In this document: piece by piece, positions 41,430 through 52,275 of the stretch
Position numbering within the stretch: position 1 is the stretch's first letter
Layout of the letters: the number at the start of each line of letters is the position of its first letter
From: Streptomyces sp. NBC_00102
Lineage (GTDB): Bacteria > Actinomycetota > Actinomycetes > Streptomycetales > Streptomycetaceae
DNA: 64,000 nucleotides
Direction: 5' to 3'
NCBI RefSeq assembly: GCF_026343115.1
Contig: NZ_JAPEMC010000001.1
Location: 5,435,001-5,499,000 of the forward strand
Program-made: the position numbers and the translations under genes
The notes under the pieces: model-generated
What the model was told of the DNA's origin: nothing
What the model saw: only the letters and a program-made list of their open reading frames with translations
Database searches by the model: none

Positions 41430-41460
41430 CGGGGCGCGTCCACCCGCTGGACGCGCCCCG
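41430..41460 (+). terminator. Hairpin terminator after the acyl-CoA dehydrogenase
   Basis: Perfect 12-bp stem (41430-41441 with 41449-41460), 7-nt loop, 15 bp past the stop. Confidence 0.75.
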
Positions 41461-41494
41461 CTCCCCGCGCGCGGACACGGCAAAATGACCCGCC

Positions 41495-42742
41495 GTGACC
41501 GTCATCCAGATTCCCGGCTCCAAGTCCGTCACCGCCCGCGCCCTCTTCCTCGCGGCGGCGGCGGACGGCACCACCACCCTCCTGCACCCGCTCCGTTCGG
41601 ACGACACCGAGGGGTTCACCGAGGGCCTCACCTGCCTCGGCTACGCGGTCACCGAGGAGCCGGACCGCTGGCACATCGAGGGGCGCCCCGCAGGACCCGG
41701 CGTCACCGACGCCGACGTCTACTGCCGCGACGGCGCGACCACGGCCCGCTTCCTGCCCACCCTCGTCTCCGCCGCGTCCTCCGGTACGTACCGCTTCGAC
41801 GCCTCCGCGCAGATGCGGCGCCGCCCGCTCGCCCCGCTCAGCCGGGCGCTGCGCGACCTCGGCGTCGACCTGCGCCACGACGGGGCGGACGGCCACCACC
41901 CGCTGCGGGTGCACGCCGCCGGCATCGAGGGCGGCCGGATCACCCTGGACGCGGGGGAGTCCTCGCAGTACCTCACCGCCCTGCTGATGCTCGGTCCGCT
42001 GACGGCCGGCGGCCTGACGATCGACGTCACCGAGCTGGTCTCGGCGCCCTACATCGGGATCACGCTCGCGATGATGCGGGACTTCGGGGTCGAGGTCGTC
42101 CGCGAGGGGAACACCTTCACCGTGCCGCCCGGCGGCTACCGCGCCACCACCTACGCCGTCGAACCGGACGCCTCGACCGCAAGTTACTTCTTCGCGGCCG
42201 CCGCCCTCACCGGCGGCGAGGTCACCGTCCCCGGCCTCGGCGTGAACGCCCTCCAGGGCGACCTCCGCTTCGTCGACGTACTGCGGCGGATGGGCGCCGA
42301 CGTGACGATCACCGAGGACGCCACCACCGTCCGCTCCGACGGCGGTCTGCGCGGCATCACCGTCAACATGCGCGACATCTCCGACACCATGCCGACGCTC
42401 GCCGCCCTCGCCCCGTACGCCGACGGGCCTGTTCGGATCGAGGACGTCGCCAACACCCGGGTCAAGGAGTGCGACCGTCTGGAAGCCTGCGCCGAGAACC
42501 TCCGCGCCATGGGCATCACCGTGCACACCGGACCCGACTGGATCGAGATCCACCCCGGGACCCCGCGCCCCGTCGAGATCACCACCCACGGCGACCACCG
42601 CATCGTCATGTCCTTCGCGGTCGCCGCGCTGCGCAACCCCGGTACCACGTACGACGACCCGGGCTGCGTGCGCAAGACCTTCCCGGACTTCCACCAGGTG
42701 TTCGCGGAGTTCTCGAAGGGCTTGGTTCCGCAGGCCGGCTGA
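41495..42742 (+). CDS. aroA: 3-phosphoshikimate 1-carboxyvinyltransferase (EPSP synthase), non-standard type
   Basis: A 415-residue enolpyruvyl transferase. The phosphoenolpyruvate/shikimate-binding Lys and Ser are in IQIPGSKSVTARAL. The loop that reads GNAGTAMR in classical enzymes is CRDGATTARFL, and QMRRRPL, the catalytic DISDTMPTLAAL, RVKECDRLEA and THGDHRIVMSFAV all follow. It makes EPSP from shikimate 3-phosphate and PEP. There are no other shikimate genes nearby, and the altered loop suggests a second, divergent copy rather than the housekeeping aroA (inference). The GTG start at 41495 is followed directly by conserved sequence. Confidence 0.85.
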   Translation: MTVIQIPGSKSVTARALFLAAAADGTTTLLHPLRSDDTEGFTEGLTCLGYAVTEEPDRWHIEGRPAGPGVTDADVYCRDGATTARFLPTLVSAASSGTYRFDASAQMRRRPLAPLSRALRDLGVDLRHDGADGHHPLRVHAAGIEGGRITLDAGESSQYLTALLMLGPLTAGGLTIDVTELVSAPYIGITLAMMRDFGVEVVREGNTFTVPPGGYRATTYAVEPDASTASYFFAAAALTGGEVTVPGLGVNALQGDLRFVDVLRRMGADVTITEDATTVRSDGGLRGITVNMRDISDTMPTLAALAPYADGPVRIEDVANTRVKECDRLEACAENLRAMGITVHTGPDWIEIHPGTPRPVEITTHGDHRIVMSFAVAALRNPGTTYDDPGCVRKTFPDFHQVFAEFSKGLVPQAG

Positions 42743-42746
42743 CCTG

Positions 42747-42907
42747 AGGGCTGTCCCGCAATCCCTGGTGGGTGCGCGACGACAGCTACGGCACCTCGCC
42801 GCGTTGTCGGAACGTCCACATACATCCAATTTGCGGACGCTCCTCGCCTTGCGCTGCACCGCATCCGACGCCGCGCACTGATCCACCACGGATTACGGGA
42901 CAGCCCT
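42747..42907. repeat. Palindromic MITE-like element, copy 3
   Basis: 161 bp with 25-bp terminal inverted repeats matching at 23 positions (42747-42771 with 42883-42907), beginning AGGGCTGTCCCG. The interior shares CTCGCCGCGTTGTCGGAA, TACATCCA and a CGCCTTGCG block with copy 1, and a weaker central stem (CGTCC/GGACG plus inner pairs). The ends differ from copy 1. It begins 4 bp after the aroA stop. Confidence 0.8.
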
Positions 42908-43018
42908 TTGGTTCCGCCCGGCGCCCACGTGCGCCGGGCGGAAATCCCCGCGCGGCAGGAACGGCACCGTGTCATGATCACGATCGCGTGGGGAATCCCG
43001 AGGGGGAGGGTCAGAGGG

Positions 43019-43816
43019 GTGTCGAGGACGAGGAACAGCGACGTGCGGGGCGCGCGGTGGCGAGGAGCGCTCGCGGCCGGGGCCGCAGCGGCACTGTTGC
43101 TGGCGGGGACGACCGCCTGCGGAGGCGGGCAGGACGAGGACGGGAAGGCCGGAGCACCGGCGGGCGGCGGGAAAACCGGGGCATCGGCCACCGCCGCGCC
43201 GGCCGACGCGGTCGGCACCCGGGCCGCCACCGAAGGAGAGCTGACGGAGATCGCCTTCGCGGACGGCGAGACGGTGGGGTCCTACTCGGCGGCGGAGCCG
43301 ATCATCGACCCCCCGATGCGTGACGACTACACGGCCGACCCGGAGGTCTGCCGGCCCTTCGTCACCCTCGCGGCCGGGACGGGCGGTCCGGACCCCGTCG
43401 CGCAGGTGGTGCGCAAGGTCTCCACGAGCCAGGAACCCGGCGTCGACGTCGAGGTCACCTTGCGCTCGTACGCGGACGGGAACGCCGCGGCCGTGATGGC
43501 GGCGCTCGACACGGCCGGAACCCGATGCGCCTCCGGCTTCACCGAGGAACGGCTGCTCGCGAAGGGGAAGTACCTCTCGGCCGAGCCCGTCGCGGTGCCC
43601 GCCTTCGCCGCGGACGCCGACGACGCGAAGGCCTACCACTTCACCGTCCTCGACGTGAAGGGGAAGCTGAAGCTCCACAAGTACCTGACCGTGGTGCGCT
43701 CCGGCTCCACCACCCTGGAGTTCCACGCCGACCTGCTGGGCACCGACGACTTCGGCGGCGTGCCGCAGGAGGTCATGACCGCGCAGTGGGAGAAATTCCG
43801 GGCCGCGCGGAGCTGA
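43019..43816 (+). CDS. Hypothetical lipoprotein
   Basis: 265 residues. A basic lead (SRTRNSDVRGARWRGAL), hydrophobic segment AAGAAAALLLAGTTAC and lipobox cysteine near residue 35 mark a type II signal peptide. A low-complexity Gly/Ala linker follows, then a folded domain from about residue 75 (ATEGELTEIAFADGETVGSYSAAEP), rich in beta strands, with a Cys pair (EVCRPF ... GTRCASGF) that may form a disulfide. GTG at 43019 lies 8 nt after AGGGGGAGGG; the upstream frame overlaps the palindromic element and is not needed. Family not recognised beyond Streptomyces secreted proteins. Confidence 0.75.
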   Translation: MSRTRNSDVRGARWRGALAAGAAAALLLAGTTACGGGQDEDGKAGAPAGGGKTGASATAAPADAVGTRAATEGELTEIAFADGETVGSYSAAEPIIDPPMRDDYTADPEVCRPFVTLAAGTGGPDPVAQVVRKVSTSQEPGVDVEVTLRSYADGNAAAVMAALDTAGTRCASGFTEERLLAKGKYLSAEPVAVPAFAADADDAKAYHFTVLDVKGKLKLHKYLTVVRSGSTTLEFHADLLGTDDFGGVPQEVMTAQWEKFRAARS

Positions 43817-43880
43817 ACCCGCGCCCCGGGACCGTACGACCCGGGACGCCCTGTCCTCGCGCACAGCGGGAGCGGCAACA

Positions 43881-45143
43881 ATGGGGGGCATGACCGACAG
43901 CCCTGCCCCCCTCGCCGATCCGCATCTCGTCCACGACGCGACGGAAGGCCGCCGGGACCTCGTGATCCTCGGCTCCACCGGGTCCATCGGAACCCAGGCC
44001 ATCGACCTGGTGCTGCGCAACCCCGACCGCTTCCGGGTCACCGCGCTCTCGGCGGCGGGCGGGCGGGTCGCCCTGCTCGCCGCCCAGGCACGCAGGCTCG
44101 CGGTGGACACGGTCGCCGTCGCCGCCGAGGACGCCGTACCCGCCCTGCGCGAGGCGCTGCGCGCGGAGTACGGCACGGGGGAGCCGCTCCCGGAGATCCT
44201 GGCCGGCCCCGACGCCGCCGCCACCCTGGCCGCGAGCCCTTGCCACACCGTGCTCAACGGCATCACCGGCTCCATCGGCCTCGCGCCCACGCTGGCCGCG
44301 CTGAAGGCGGGCCGCACCCTGGCCCTGGCCAACAAGGAATCGCTCATCGTCGGCGGCCCCCTGGTCAAGGCGCTGGCGAAGCCCGGCCAGATCATCCCGG
44401 TCGACTCCGAGCACGCCGCGCTCTTCCAGGCGATCGCCGCCGGCACCCGCGCCGACGTGGCGAAGCTCGTCGTCACCGCGTCCGGCGGCCCGTTCCGGGG
44501 ACGTACGCGCGCCGAACTGGCCCACGTCACCCGGGAGCAGGCGCTCGCCCACCCCACCTGGGCCATGGGGCCGGTCATCACGATCAACTCCGCGACCCTC
44601 GTCAACAAGGGGCTGGAGGTCATCGAGGCGCACCTTCTCTACGACATCCCCTTCGAGCGCATCGAGGTCGTCGTCCACCCGCAGTCGTACGTGCACTCCA
44701 TGGTCGAGTTCACCGACGGCTCCACCCTCGCCCAGGCCACCCCGCCCGACATGCGGGGACCGATCGCCGTGGGGCTCGGCTGGCCGCAGCGCGTCCCGGA
44801 CGCCGCCCCGGCCTTCGACTGGACCAAGGCGTCCGCCTGGGAGTTCTTCCCGCTGGACACCGAGGCCTTCCCCTCCGTCGGACTCGCCCGGCACGTGGGC
44901 GCCCTCGGCGGGACCGCGCCGGCGGTATTCAACGCCGCCAACGAGGAGTGCGTCGACGCGTTCCTGTCCGGCGCGCTCCCCTTCAACGGCATCATGGACA
45001 CCGTCACCGCGGTGGTCGCCGAGCACGGCACCCCCGCCCCGGGAACTTCACTGACGGTCGCGGACGTCCTGGAAGCGGAGACCTGGGCACGCGCCCGGGC
45101 CCGTGAACTCTCGGCGAAGTCGACTGCGGAGGCGCACGCATGA
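43881..45143 (+). CDS. dxr: 1-deoxy-D-xylulose 5-phosphate reductoisomerase
   Basis: 420 residues. The NADPH-binding motif is [18 protein letters not shown], and [14 protein letters not shown] with the metal-binding [11 protein letters not shown] and the catalytic-loop [11 protein letters not shown] follow. It converts DXP to MEP, the committed step of the non-mevalonate isoprenoid pathway. ATG at 43881 has a GGGAG 8 nt upstream; the ATG at 43890 ([10 protein letters not shown]) is an equally plausible start. It overlaps the downstream protease gene in an ATGA, and ispG follows, a conserved actinobacterial trio. Confidence 0.93.
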   Translation: MGGMTDSPAPLADPHLVHDATEGRRDLVILGSTGSIGTQAIDLVLRNPDRFRVTALSAAGGRVALLAAQARRLAVDTVAVAAEDAVPALREALRAEYGTGEPLPEILAGPDAAATLAASPCHTVLNGITGSIGLAPTLAALKAGRTLALANKESLIVGGPLVKALAKPGQIIPVDSEHAALFQAIAAGTRADVAKLVVTASGGPFRGRTRAELAHVTREQALAHPTWAMGPVITINSATLVNKGLEVIEAHLLYDIPFERIEVVVHPQSYVHSMVEFTDGSTLAQATPPDMRGPIAVGLGWPQRVPDAAPAFDWTKASAWEFFPLDTEAFPSVGLARHVGALGGTAPAVFNAANEECVDAFLSGALPFNGIMDTVTAVVAEHGTPAPGTSLTVADVLEAETWARARARELSAKSTAEAHA

Positions 45144-46450
45144 GTCTGAGCACGATCCTGCTGACGGTCCTGGGGATCGCCGTCTTCGTGGTGGGCCTGC
45201 TGTTCTCGATCGCCTGGCACGAGCTCGGCCACCTCTCCACGGCCAAGCTCTTCGGCATCCGGGTCCCGCAGTACATGGTCGGTTTCGGCCCCACCATCTG
45301 GTCGCGCAAGAAGGGCGACACGGAGTACGGCTTCAAGGCCATCCCGGCCGGCGGGTACATCCGCATGATCGGCATGTTCCCGCCCGGGCCGGACGGCAGG
45401 ATCGAGGCGCGGTCCACCTCGCCCTGGCGGAGCATGATCGAGGACGCGAGATCCGCCGCCTTCGAGGAGCTCGAACCCGGCGACGAGAGCCGCCTCTTCT
45501 ACACGCGCAAGCCGTGGAAGCGCGTGATCGTGATGTTCGCCGGTCCCTTCATGAACCTGGTCCTGGCCGTCGCGATCTTCCTCGGCGTCGCCATGACCTT
45601 CGGCTTCCAGACCAACACCACCGAGGTGGCCGGGGTCCAGAAGTGCGTCATCGAGCAGAGCGAGAAGCGCGAGAAGTGCGCACCCGGCGACCCGGTCTCC
45701 CCGGCCCTCGCCGCCGGACTGCACGAGGGCGACAAGATCGTCGCCTTCGACGGCAAGAAGGTCGACGACTGGGACAAGCTCTCCGACCTCATCCGGCAGA
45801 CCATCGGCCCCGCCGACATCACCGTGCGGCGGGGCGGCCAGGACGTCACGCTCCACGCCGTCCTGGCGAAGAACGTCGTGGTGAAGAAGGACGACCAGGG
45901 CGAGGCCGTCCCGGGCAAGTGGGAGGAGGCGGGCTACCTCGGCTTCGCCGCCCGGAGCGAGATCGTGCCCCTCTCCTTCGGTGACTCCGTCGTGCGGATG
46001 GGCGACATGATCGAGAACGGCGTCGACTCGATCATCTCCCTGCCCTCGAAGATCCCCGGACTGTGGAACGCCGCCTTCGACGGCGGTGAGCGCGCCGACG
46101 ACTCCCCGGTGGGTGTGGTCGGAGCCGCCCGGATCGGTGGCGAGGTCATGACTCTCGACGTTCCCGCGCAGAACCAGATCGCGATGATGCTGTTCCTGCT
46201 GGCGGGCTTCAACCTCTCGCTCTTCCTCTTCAACATGCTGCCGTTGCTCCCCCTGGACGGCGGCCACATCGCGGGCGCCCTGTGGGAGGCGCTGCGCCGC
46301 AACCTGGCCAAGGTCTTCAAGCGGCCCGACCCCGGCCCGTTCGACGTGGCGAAGCTCATGCCCGTCGCCTACGTGGTGGCCGGAATCTTCATCTGCTTCA
46401 CCCTGCTGGTGCTCGTCGCCGACATCGTGAACCCCGTCAAGATCACCTGA
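45140..46450 (+). CDS. RseP-type site-2 (RIP) zinc metalloprotease
   Basis: A 436-residue intramembrane protease. The zinc motif HELGH lies at residues 27-31 in the first helix and the third ligand in [11 protein letters not shown] near residue 372. A PDZ domain sits between ([25 protein letters not shown]), with helices [21 protein letters not shown] and [21 protein letters not shown]. It cleaves membrane-bound regulators such as anti-sigma factors within the bilayer. Start ATG overlaps the dxr stop by ATGA. Confidence 0.92.
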   Translation: MSLSTILLTVLGIAVFVVGLLFSIAWHELGHLSTAKLFGIRVPQYMVGFGPTIWSRKKGDTEYGFKAIPAGGYIRMIGMFPPGPDGRIEARSTSPWRSMIEDARSAAFEELEPGDESRLFYTRKPWKRVIVMFAGPFMNLVLAVAIFLGVAMTFGFQTNTTEVAGVQKCVIEQSEKREKCAPGDPVSPALAAGLHEGDKIVAFDGKKVDDWDKLSDLIRQTIGPADITVRRGGQDVTLHAVLAKNVVVKKDDQGEAVPGKWEEAGYLGFAARSEIVPLSFGDSVVRMGDMIENGVDSIISLPSKIPGLWNAAFDGGERADDSPVGVVGAARIGGEVMTLDVPAQNQIAMMLFLLAGFNLSLFLFNMLPLLPLDGGHIAGALWEALRRNLAKVFKRPDPGPFDVAKLMPVAYVVAGIFICFTLLVLVADIVNPVKIT

Positions 46451-46477
46451 CCGCGCCCCACCCGCACCACGAGTGGC

Positions 46478-46504
46478 GGCCGGGCGCACCCGTGGCGCCC
46501 GGCC
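46478..46504 (+). terminator. Hairpin terminator after the site-2 protease
   Basis: Perfect 10-bp stem (46478-46487 with 46495-46504), 7-nt loop, 27 bp past the stop; ispG therefore probably also has its own promoter. Confidence 0.7.
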
Positions 46505-46635
46505 GCACCGCCGACCGGTGACCGTGGGTGTTTTGACCCGGGGGATGCGTTCACCTGAGCACCGGTGCCGTAACCTCGAAAGCTGTAGCCCGCCGATTTC
46601 CGGGCCTCGATCCACACCTTGGGGATGCTCAGCGC

Positions 46636-47793
<1,158 letters not shown>

Positions 47794-47802
47794 CCCGATG
47801 GC

Positions 47803-47824
47803 CGGGCCGGGAACATCCGGCCCG
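47803..47824 (+). terminator. Hairpin terminator after ispG
   Basis: Perfect 8-bp stem (47803-47810 with 47817-47824), 6-nt loop, 10 bp past the stop; a second longer GC stem lies about 15 bp further on. Confidence 0.6.
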
Positions 47825-47995
47825 CCACCACGGCCTCCCGCGCCCCGCCAGGACGACACCGTCCGGACGGGGCGCGGCGTCGTTCCCGGCACGGGTGCCG
47901 TGCGGTCCGCTGCCCGGCCTGCGGATGGGGGCGGCGCCCCACAGCCTTGTTGGGTACAGTGCGGAAATCAGCAGACCGTATGGTGAGGCCCCCTC

Positions 47996-48841
47996 GTGTT
48001 GACGCACACCACCACCCGGGTCCTCGAACCCAGTGACCTCGGCGCCGCTCTGGCCATTCTGGAGAGCGATCCCGTGGCCAATGCCTTCGTGACCTCGCGT
48101 GTCCAGATCGCCGGGCTCGACCCCTGGCGCCTCGGCGGCGAGATGTGGGGCTGGTACGCGGACGGGATGCTCCGCTCGCTCTGCTACTCCGGCGCCAACC
48201 TCGTCCCCATCTGCGCCGGTCCCGAAGCCGTACGCGCCTTCGCGGACCGCGCCCGCCGGGCCGGGCGCCGCTGCTCCTCCATCGTCGGCCCGGTCGAGTC
48301 CACCGCACTGCTGTGGCGCCTGCTCGAACCCGGCTGGGGCCCCGCCCGCGAGGTCCGCGCCAACCAGCCGCTGATGGTCACCGACCGGCCCTCCACCACC
48401 GTGGAACCCGATCCGTACGTCCGCCGCATCCGCAAGGACGAGATGGACGTGATCCTGCCCGCCTGCGTGGCGATGTTCACCGAGGAGGTCGGCGTCTCCC
48501 CGCTCGCGGGCGACGGCGGACTGCTCTACCAGGCGCGGGTGGCCGAACTCATCGGCGCGGGCCGCTCGTTCGCCCGCATCGACGACGGCAAGGTCGTCTT
48601 CAAGGCCGAGATCGGCGCCGCGACCGACCGGGCCTGCCAGATCCAGGGGGTCTGGGTCGCCCCGGAGTTCCGGGGCCTGCGGCTCTCCGAGACGGGGATG
48701 TCCGCGGTGCTCAACCACGCGCTCGCCGACGTGGCCCCGCTGGTCAGCCTGTACGTGAACGACTTCAACACCGCCGCCCGCCGGGCGTACACCAGGGTCG
48801 GCTTCCGGGAGACCGGGGCCTTCATGAGCGTCCTGTTCTGA
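47996..48841 (+). CDS. GNAT acetyltransferase with DUF4081-like N-terminal domain
   Basis: 281 residues. The N-terminal half (TRVLEPSDLGAALAILESDPVANAFVTSRVQIAGLDPWRLGGEMWGWY) matches the DUF4081 region that precedes some actinobacterial GNAT domains. The C-terminal GNAT fold has RIDDGKVVFKAEIGAAT, the acetyl-CoA loop IQGVWVAPEFRGLRLSETGMSAVL and LYVNDFNTAARRAYTRVGFRETG. The substrate is unknown. GTG at 47996 with TGAGG upstream; a TTG directly follows. Conserved next to ispG and proS in Streptomyces, as far as I recall. Confidence 0.83.
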   Translation: MLTHTTTRVLEPSDLGAALAILESDPVANAFVTSRVQIAGLDPWRLGGEMWGWYADGMLRSLCYSGANLVPICAGPEAVRAFADRARRAGRRCSSIVGPVESTALLWRLLEPGWGPAREVRANQPLMVTDRPSTTVEPDPYVRRIRKDEMDVILPACVAMFTEEVGVSPLAGDGGLLYQARVAELIGAGRSFARIDDGKVVFKAEIGAATDRACQIQGVWVAPEFRGLRLSETGMSAVLNHALADVAPLVSLYVNDFNTAARRAYTRVGFRETGAFMSVLF

Positions 48842-48983
48842 GGCGCGGCGCGGGTGGCCGGGGCGGCGTCCGGCCGCGCGGTGCGGGTCGCCAAGTCGAC
48901 TTATAGTCGGCAGGGGGGCCGCCGCGGGCCGTGGACCGGTACGCCCGGGACGCCGCCGCCCTCCGACGTAAAGAGCGCCGCCC

Positions 48984-49763
48984 ATGACCGACACCCCGCC
49001 GCCCGCCTACGACCACGCCTCCCCGCCCACCACCGCAGCCCCGGCGGGGGCGGACGCCCGTGCGGCCTGGGAGGCCTGGCGCCAGGAGCGCCGCGCCTCC
49101 GTCACCGCGCCCACCGGCAACCTCGCCCTGGTGGAGACCCGCCCGGTGGCGCGTGGCGAGGTCCCCGACCCCGTCGCGGCCGCCGCGGGCCTGCCCGACA
49201 GCGTCACGGTGACGGTCGTGGAGCGGACCGAACCGGTCAGCGGGGCACCCGAACACTTCCTGCGCTTCTGGGACGCCGAGGCACCCGCGATCCACTCCTT
49301 CGAGCGGATCGACACCTTCCCGTACGACCCGGCCTGGGTGCTCGACGCCGCCTACACACCCGTCGAAGGAGCCCGCAAGGTCGCCTTCGAGCACATCCGT
49401 GACAACGGGGGCACCCGCGACCTGGTCGTGCCGGGCGACATCACGCTGACCATGGACGGCACCGCGTACACCCTGAGCGCCTTCGACGACGACGGCACCC
49501 TGCTGCTGGTCTTCGGCGATCCCACCAACGGCGACTCCACCTACGGTGCCGGACGCTTCCTTTTCGTCCAGCACGGGGCGGTCACGCACGGGGCCGGAAG
49601 CGACCGGGTCACCCTCGATTTCAACCGCGCCTTCGTACCGCCCTGCGGCTTCTCCGACCAGTACAACTGCCCCATGCCGCCCCGGCAGAACCGCCTCCAC
49701 CTGCCCGTGGAAGCGGGGGAGAAGCTCCCCGTCTCCAAGGGGCCGGGCGCCACGGAGCACTGA
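48984..49763 (+). CDS. DUF1684 domain protein
   Basis: A 259-residue cytoplasmic protein. The C-terminal hallmark of DUF1684 is clear: TYGAGRFLFVQHG, then VTLDFNRAFVPPCGFSDQYNCPMPPRQNRLHLPVEAGEKLP, with two conserved cysteines. The N-terminal part has AWEAWRQERRASVTAPTGNLALVET. Function unknown; homologues often accompany metabolic genes. The upstream gap contains a TATAGT at 48902-48907 inside a small CGAC/GTCG repeat, a possible -10 box. It is the third of a series of short plus-strand genes leading to proS. Confidence 0.82.
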   Translation: MTDTPPPAYDHASPPTTAAPAGADARAAWEAWRQERRASVTAPTGNLALVETRPVARGEVPDPVAAAAGLPDSVTVTVVERTEPVSGAPEHFLRFWDAEAPAIHSFERIDTFPYDPAWVLDAAYTPVEGARKVAFEHIRDNGGTRDLVVPGDITLTMDGTAYTLSAFDDDGTLLLVFGDPTNGDSTYGAGRFLFVQHGAVTHGAGSDRVTLDFNRAFVPPCGFSDQYNCPMPPRQNRLHLPVEAGEKLPVSKGPGATEH

Positions 49764-49828
49764 AGCGCGGCCGGCGACGGGACCGGCCCCCGGGGCCCTC
49801 CCCAGCGGCCGGAGTAGTCTCCCGTGCC

Positions 49829-50392
49829 ATGCCGCTCTTTCCCGGAGACCTCAGCGAACCACCCCTGATCGGGCCGATCGACCTCGCGTCCCGCGTGGAC
49901 GAGGCGCTCCAGGTACAGGCCCTCGCCTTCGGGCTCGACGCAGGGGAGATCGCCGTGCGCCGGCAGATCGTGCTGCGCCACCTCACCCTCCCCGGCGCCC
50001 GCGCACTGGGCGCCACCTCCCCGTCGGGACGGCTGCTCGGCTTCGTCTACGGACTGCCCAACGACCGCGTCCACTGGTGGTCGGGGGTGGTCGAGCCCTA
50101 CCTCCGCGCGGCCGGGACCGAGGGGTGGCTGGACGACTCCTTCGTCATCACCGAACTCCACGTCCACCCCGACTTCCAGCAGCACGGCATCGGCCGCGCC
50201 CTCATCACCGGGCTGACCGACGCCGCCGCCGAGCCGCGCTCCATCCTGTCGGCCATCGACACCGACAGCCCCGCACGTGGTCTCTACCGCTCCCTCGGCT
50301 ACCGCGACCTCGCCCGCCGGGTCGTCTTTCCCAGCGCCCCGCTGCCGTACGCCGTCATGGGAGCCCCGCTCCCGCTGCGCCGCGGAATCTGA
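49829..50392 (+). CDS. GNAT N-acetyltransferase
   Basis: A 187-residue acetyltransferase. The core is LGFVYGLPNDRVHWWSGVVEPYL, SFVITELHVHPDFQQHGIGRALITGL (the Q/R-x-x-G-x-G/A acetyl-CoA loop) and ILSAIDTDSPARGLYRSLGYRDL. It has the length and layout of small cytoplasmic GNAT enzymes acting on amines; no substrate can be named. The ATG at 49829 begins MPLFPGDLSEPPL. It is 65 bp after the DUF1684 gene and 102 bp before proS. Confidence 0.83.
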   Translation: MPLFPGDLSEPPLIGPIDLASRVDEALQVQALAFGLDAGEIAVRRQIVLRHLTLPGARALGATSPSGRLLGFVYGLPNDRVHWWSGVVEPYLRAAGTEGWLDDSFVITELHVHPDFQQHGIGRALITGLTDAAAEPRSILSAIDTDSPARGLYRSLGYRDLARRVVFPSAPLPYAVMGAPLPLRRGI

Positions 50393-50450
50393 ACGGATTT
50401 CCGCCCGCACCCGCCGCCCGGCTAATCTCGGCCCCATCACCTTCGGGGGT

Positions 50451-50468
50451 CCGGGGGCGTTCCCCCGG
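50451..50468 (+). promoter_or_regulatory. Small hairpin in the proS leader
   Basis: CCGGGGG/CCCCCGG 7-bp stem with a 4-nt loop, ending 26 bp before the proS ATG. It could be an attenuator or the terminator of the preceding gene. No T-box features are seen. Confidence 0.35.
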
Positions 50469-50494
50469 TAGACACAGTCGAGCAGGAGTTCATC

Positions 50495-52198
50495 ATGGCC
50501 CAGGTCCAGCGCATGTCCCGATTGATGATCAAGACACTGCGCGACGACCCGGCGGACGCCGAGACGCTCAACCACAAGCTGCTCGTCCGGGCCGGTTACG
50601 TCCGCCGCACCGCCGCCGGTATCTGGTCCTGGCTGCCGCTCGGCAAGAAGGTCCTGGAGAACATCACCCGCGTCGTCCGCGAGGAGATGGACGCCATCGG
50701 CGGCCAGGAGGTGCTGCTCCCCGCGCTGCTGCCCAAGGAGGCGTACGAGGCGAGCGGCCGGTACGACGAGTACGGCGACCTGCTCTTCCGCCTCAAGGAC
50801 CGCAAGGGCGCCGACTACCTCCTCGGCCCCACCCACGAGGAGATCTTCACCCAGGTCGTCAAGGACATGTGCTCGTCCTACAAGGACCTGCCGGTCATCC
50901 TGTACCAGATCCAGACCAAGTACCGCGACGAGGCCCGGCCCCGCGCCGGTGTGCTGCGCGGCCGCGAGTTCCAGATGAAGGACTCGTACTCCTTCGACAC
51001 CACCGACGAGGGCCTGGCCGAGGCGTACCAGCTCCACCGCGCCGCGTACATCCGGATCTTCGAGCGGCTCGGCCTCGACCACCGCATCGTCTCCGCCGTC
51101 TCCGGCGCCATGGGCGGCTCCGCCTCCGAGGAGTTCCTCGCCCCCGCGCCCGCCGGCGAGGACACCTTCGTCGACTGCCCGAACTGCGACTACGCCGCCA
51201 ACACCGAGGCCGTGACCTTCAAGGCCACCGCCGTGGACGGCTCGGCCCACGGCCCGGTCGAGGAGCTGGACACCCCCGACACCCCGACCATCGAGACCCT
51301 CGCCGCACACCTCGGCGTACCGGCCTCCGCGACCCTGAAGAACCTCCTGGTCAAGGTCGACGGCGAGATCGTCGCCGTGGGCGTCCCCGGAGACCGCGAG
51401 GTCGACCTCGGCAAGCTCGGCGAGCACCTCGCCCCCGCCGTGGTCGAGCTCGTCACCGCCGAGGACTTCGTCGGCCGCCCCGACCTGGTACGCGGCTACG
51501 TCGGACCGCAGGGCCTGGAGAAGGTCCGCTACATCGCCGACCCCCGCGTCGCCGCCGGCACCTCCTGGATCACCGGCGCCAACAAGGACGGCAAGCACGC
51601 GAAGAACGTCGTCGTCGGCCGCGACTTCGAGGTGGACGACTACCTCGACGTGGTCGTCGTCGAGGCGGGCGACCCCTGCCCGAAGTGCGGCGCCGGCCTC
51701 CAGGTCGACCGCGCCATCGAGATCGGCCACATCTTCCAGCTCGGCCGCAAGTACGCCGACATCTTCTCCCTCGACGTCCTCGGCCAGCAGGGCAAGCCGG
51801 TCCGCGTCACGATGGGCTCCTACGGCATCGGCGTCTCCCGCGCGGTGGCCGCCCTCGCCGAGCAGACCGCCGACGACAAGGGCCTGTGCTGGCCCCGCGA
51901 GATCGCCCCGGCCGACGTGCACGTCGTCGCCGCCGGCAAGGCGCTCCAGACCGAGCTGGCCCTGGAGGTCTCCGAGAAGCTGAAGGCGGCGGGCGCCCGG
52001 GTGCTGGTCGATGACCGCGCCGGTGTCTCCCCGGGTGTGAAGTTCACCGACGCCGAACTGATCGGCGTGCCGACCATCCTCGTCGCCGGCCGTCGCTCCG
52101 CCGAGGGCGTCGTCGAGCTCAAGGACCGCCGCACCGGCGAGCGCGAGGAGCTCACCGTCGACGAGGCGATCGCCCGCATCGCCGCCGACCTGGTCTGA
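50495..52198 (+). CDS. proS: Prolyl-tRNA synthetase
   Basis: A 567-residue class II aminoacyl-tRNA synthetase of bacterial type. Motif 1 is in [25 protein letters not shown] sequence, motif 2 in [28 protein letters not shown], and motif 3 in [20 protein letters not shown]. The editing (INS) domain is present between motifs 2 and 3 ([25 protein letters not shown]). The C-terminal anticodon-binding domain ends [14 protein letters not shown] at 50495 follows GCAGGAG. A very long hairpin ends the transcript. Confidence 0.95.
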   Translation: MAQVQRMSRLMIKTLRDDPADAETLNHKLLVRAGYVRRTAAGIWSWLPLGKKVLENITRVVREEMDAIGGQEVLLPALLPKEAYEASGRYDEYGDLLFRLKDRKGADYLLGPTHEEIFTQVVKDMCSSYKDLPVILYQIQTKYRDEARPRAGVLRGREFQMKDSYSFDTTDEGLAEAYQLHRAAYIRIFERLGLDHRIVSAVSGAMGGSASEEFLAPAPAGEDTFVDCPNCDYAANTEAVTFKATAVDGSAHGPVEELDTPDTPTIETLAAHLGVPASATLKNLLVKVDGEIVAVGVPGDREVDLGKLGEHLAPAVVELVTAEDFVGRPDLVRGYVGPQGLEKVRYIADPRVAAGTSWITGANKDGKHAKNVVVGRDFEVDDYLDVVVVEAGDPCPKCGAGLQVDRAIEIGHIFQLGRKYADIFSLDVLGQQGKPVRVTMGSYGIGVSRAVAALAEQTADDKGLCWPREIAPADVHVVAAGKALQTELALEVSEKLKAAGARVLVDDRAGVSPGVKFTDAELIGVPTILVAGRRSAEGVVELKDRRTGEREELTVDEAIARIAADLV

Positions 52199-52203
52199 CC
52201 CTC

Positions 52204-52271
52204 CGGCACCGCCGGTACGCCACGGCCCCGCGCACCGGAGTGCGCGGGGCCGTGGCGTACCGGCGGTGCCG
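52204..52271. terminator. Very long bidirectional hairpin between proS and a convergent gene
   Basis: Perfect 31-bp inverted repeat (52204-52234 with 52241-52271) and a 6-nt loop, 5 bp past the proS stop and 4 bp from the convergent stop. Confidence 0.85.
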
Positions 52272-52275
52272 TTCG

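Noticed and set aside
50393..50494. T-box or other amino-acid-sensing leader for proS
   Set aside because: Only a short 7-bp hairpin is present; no specifier loop or T-box sequence is visible and the leader is too short.
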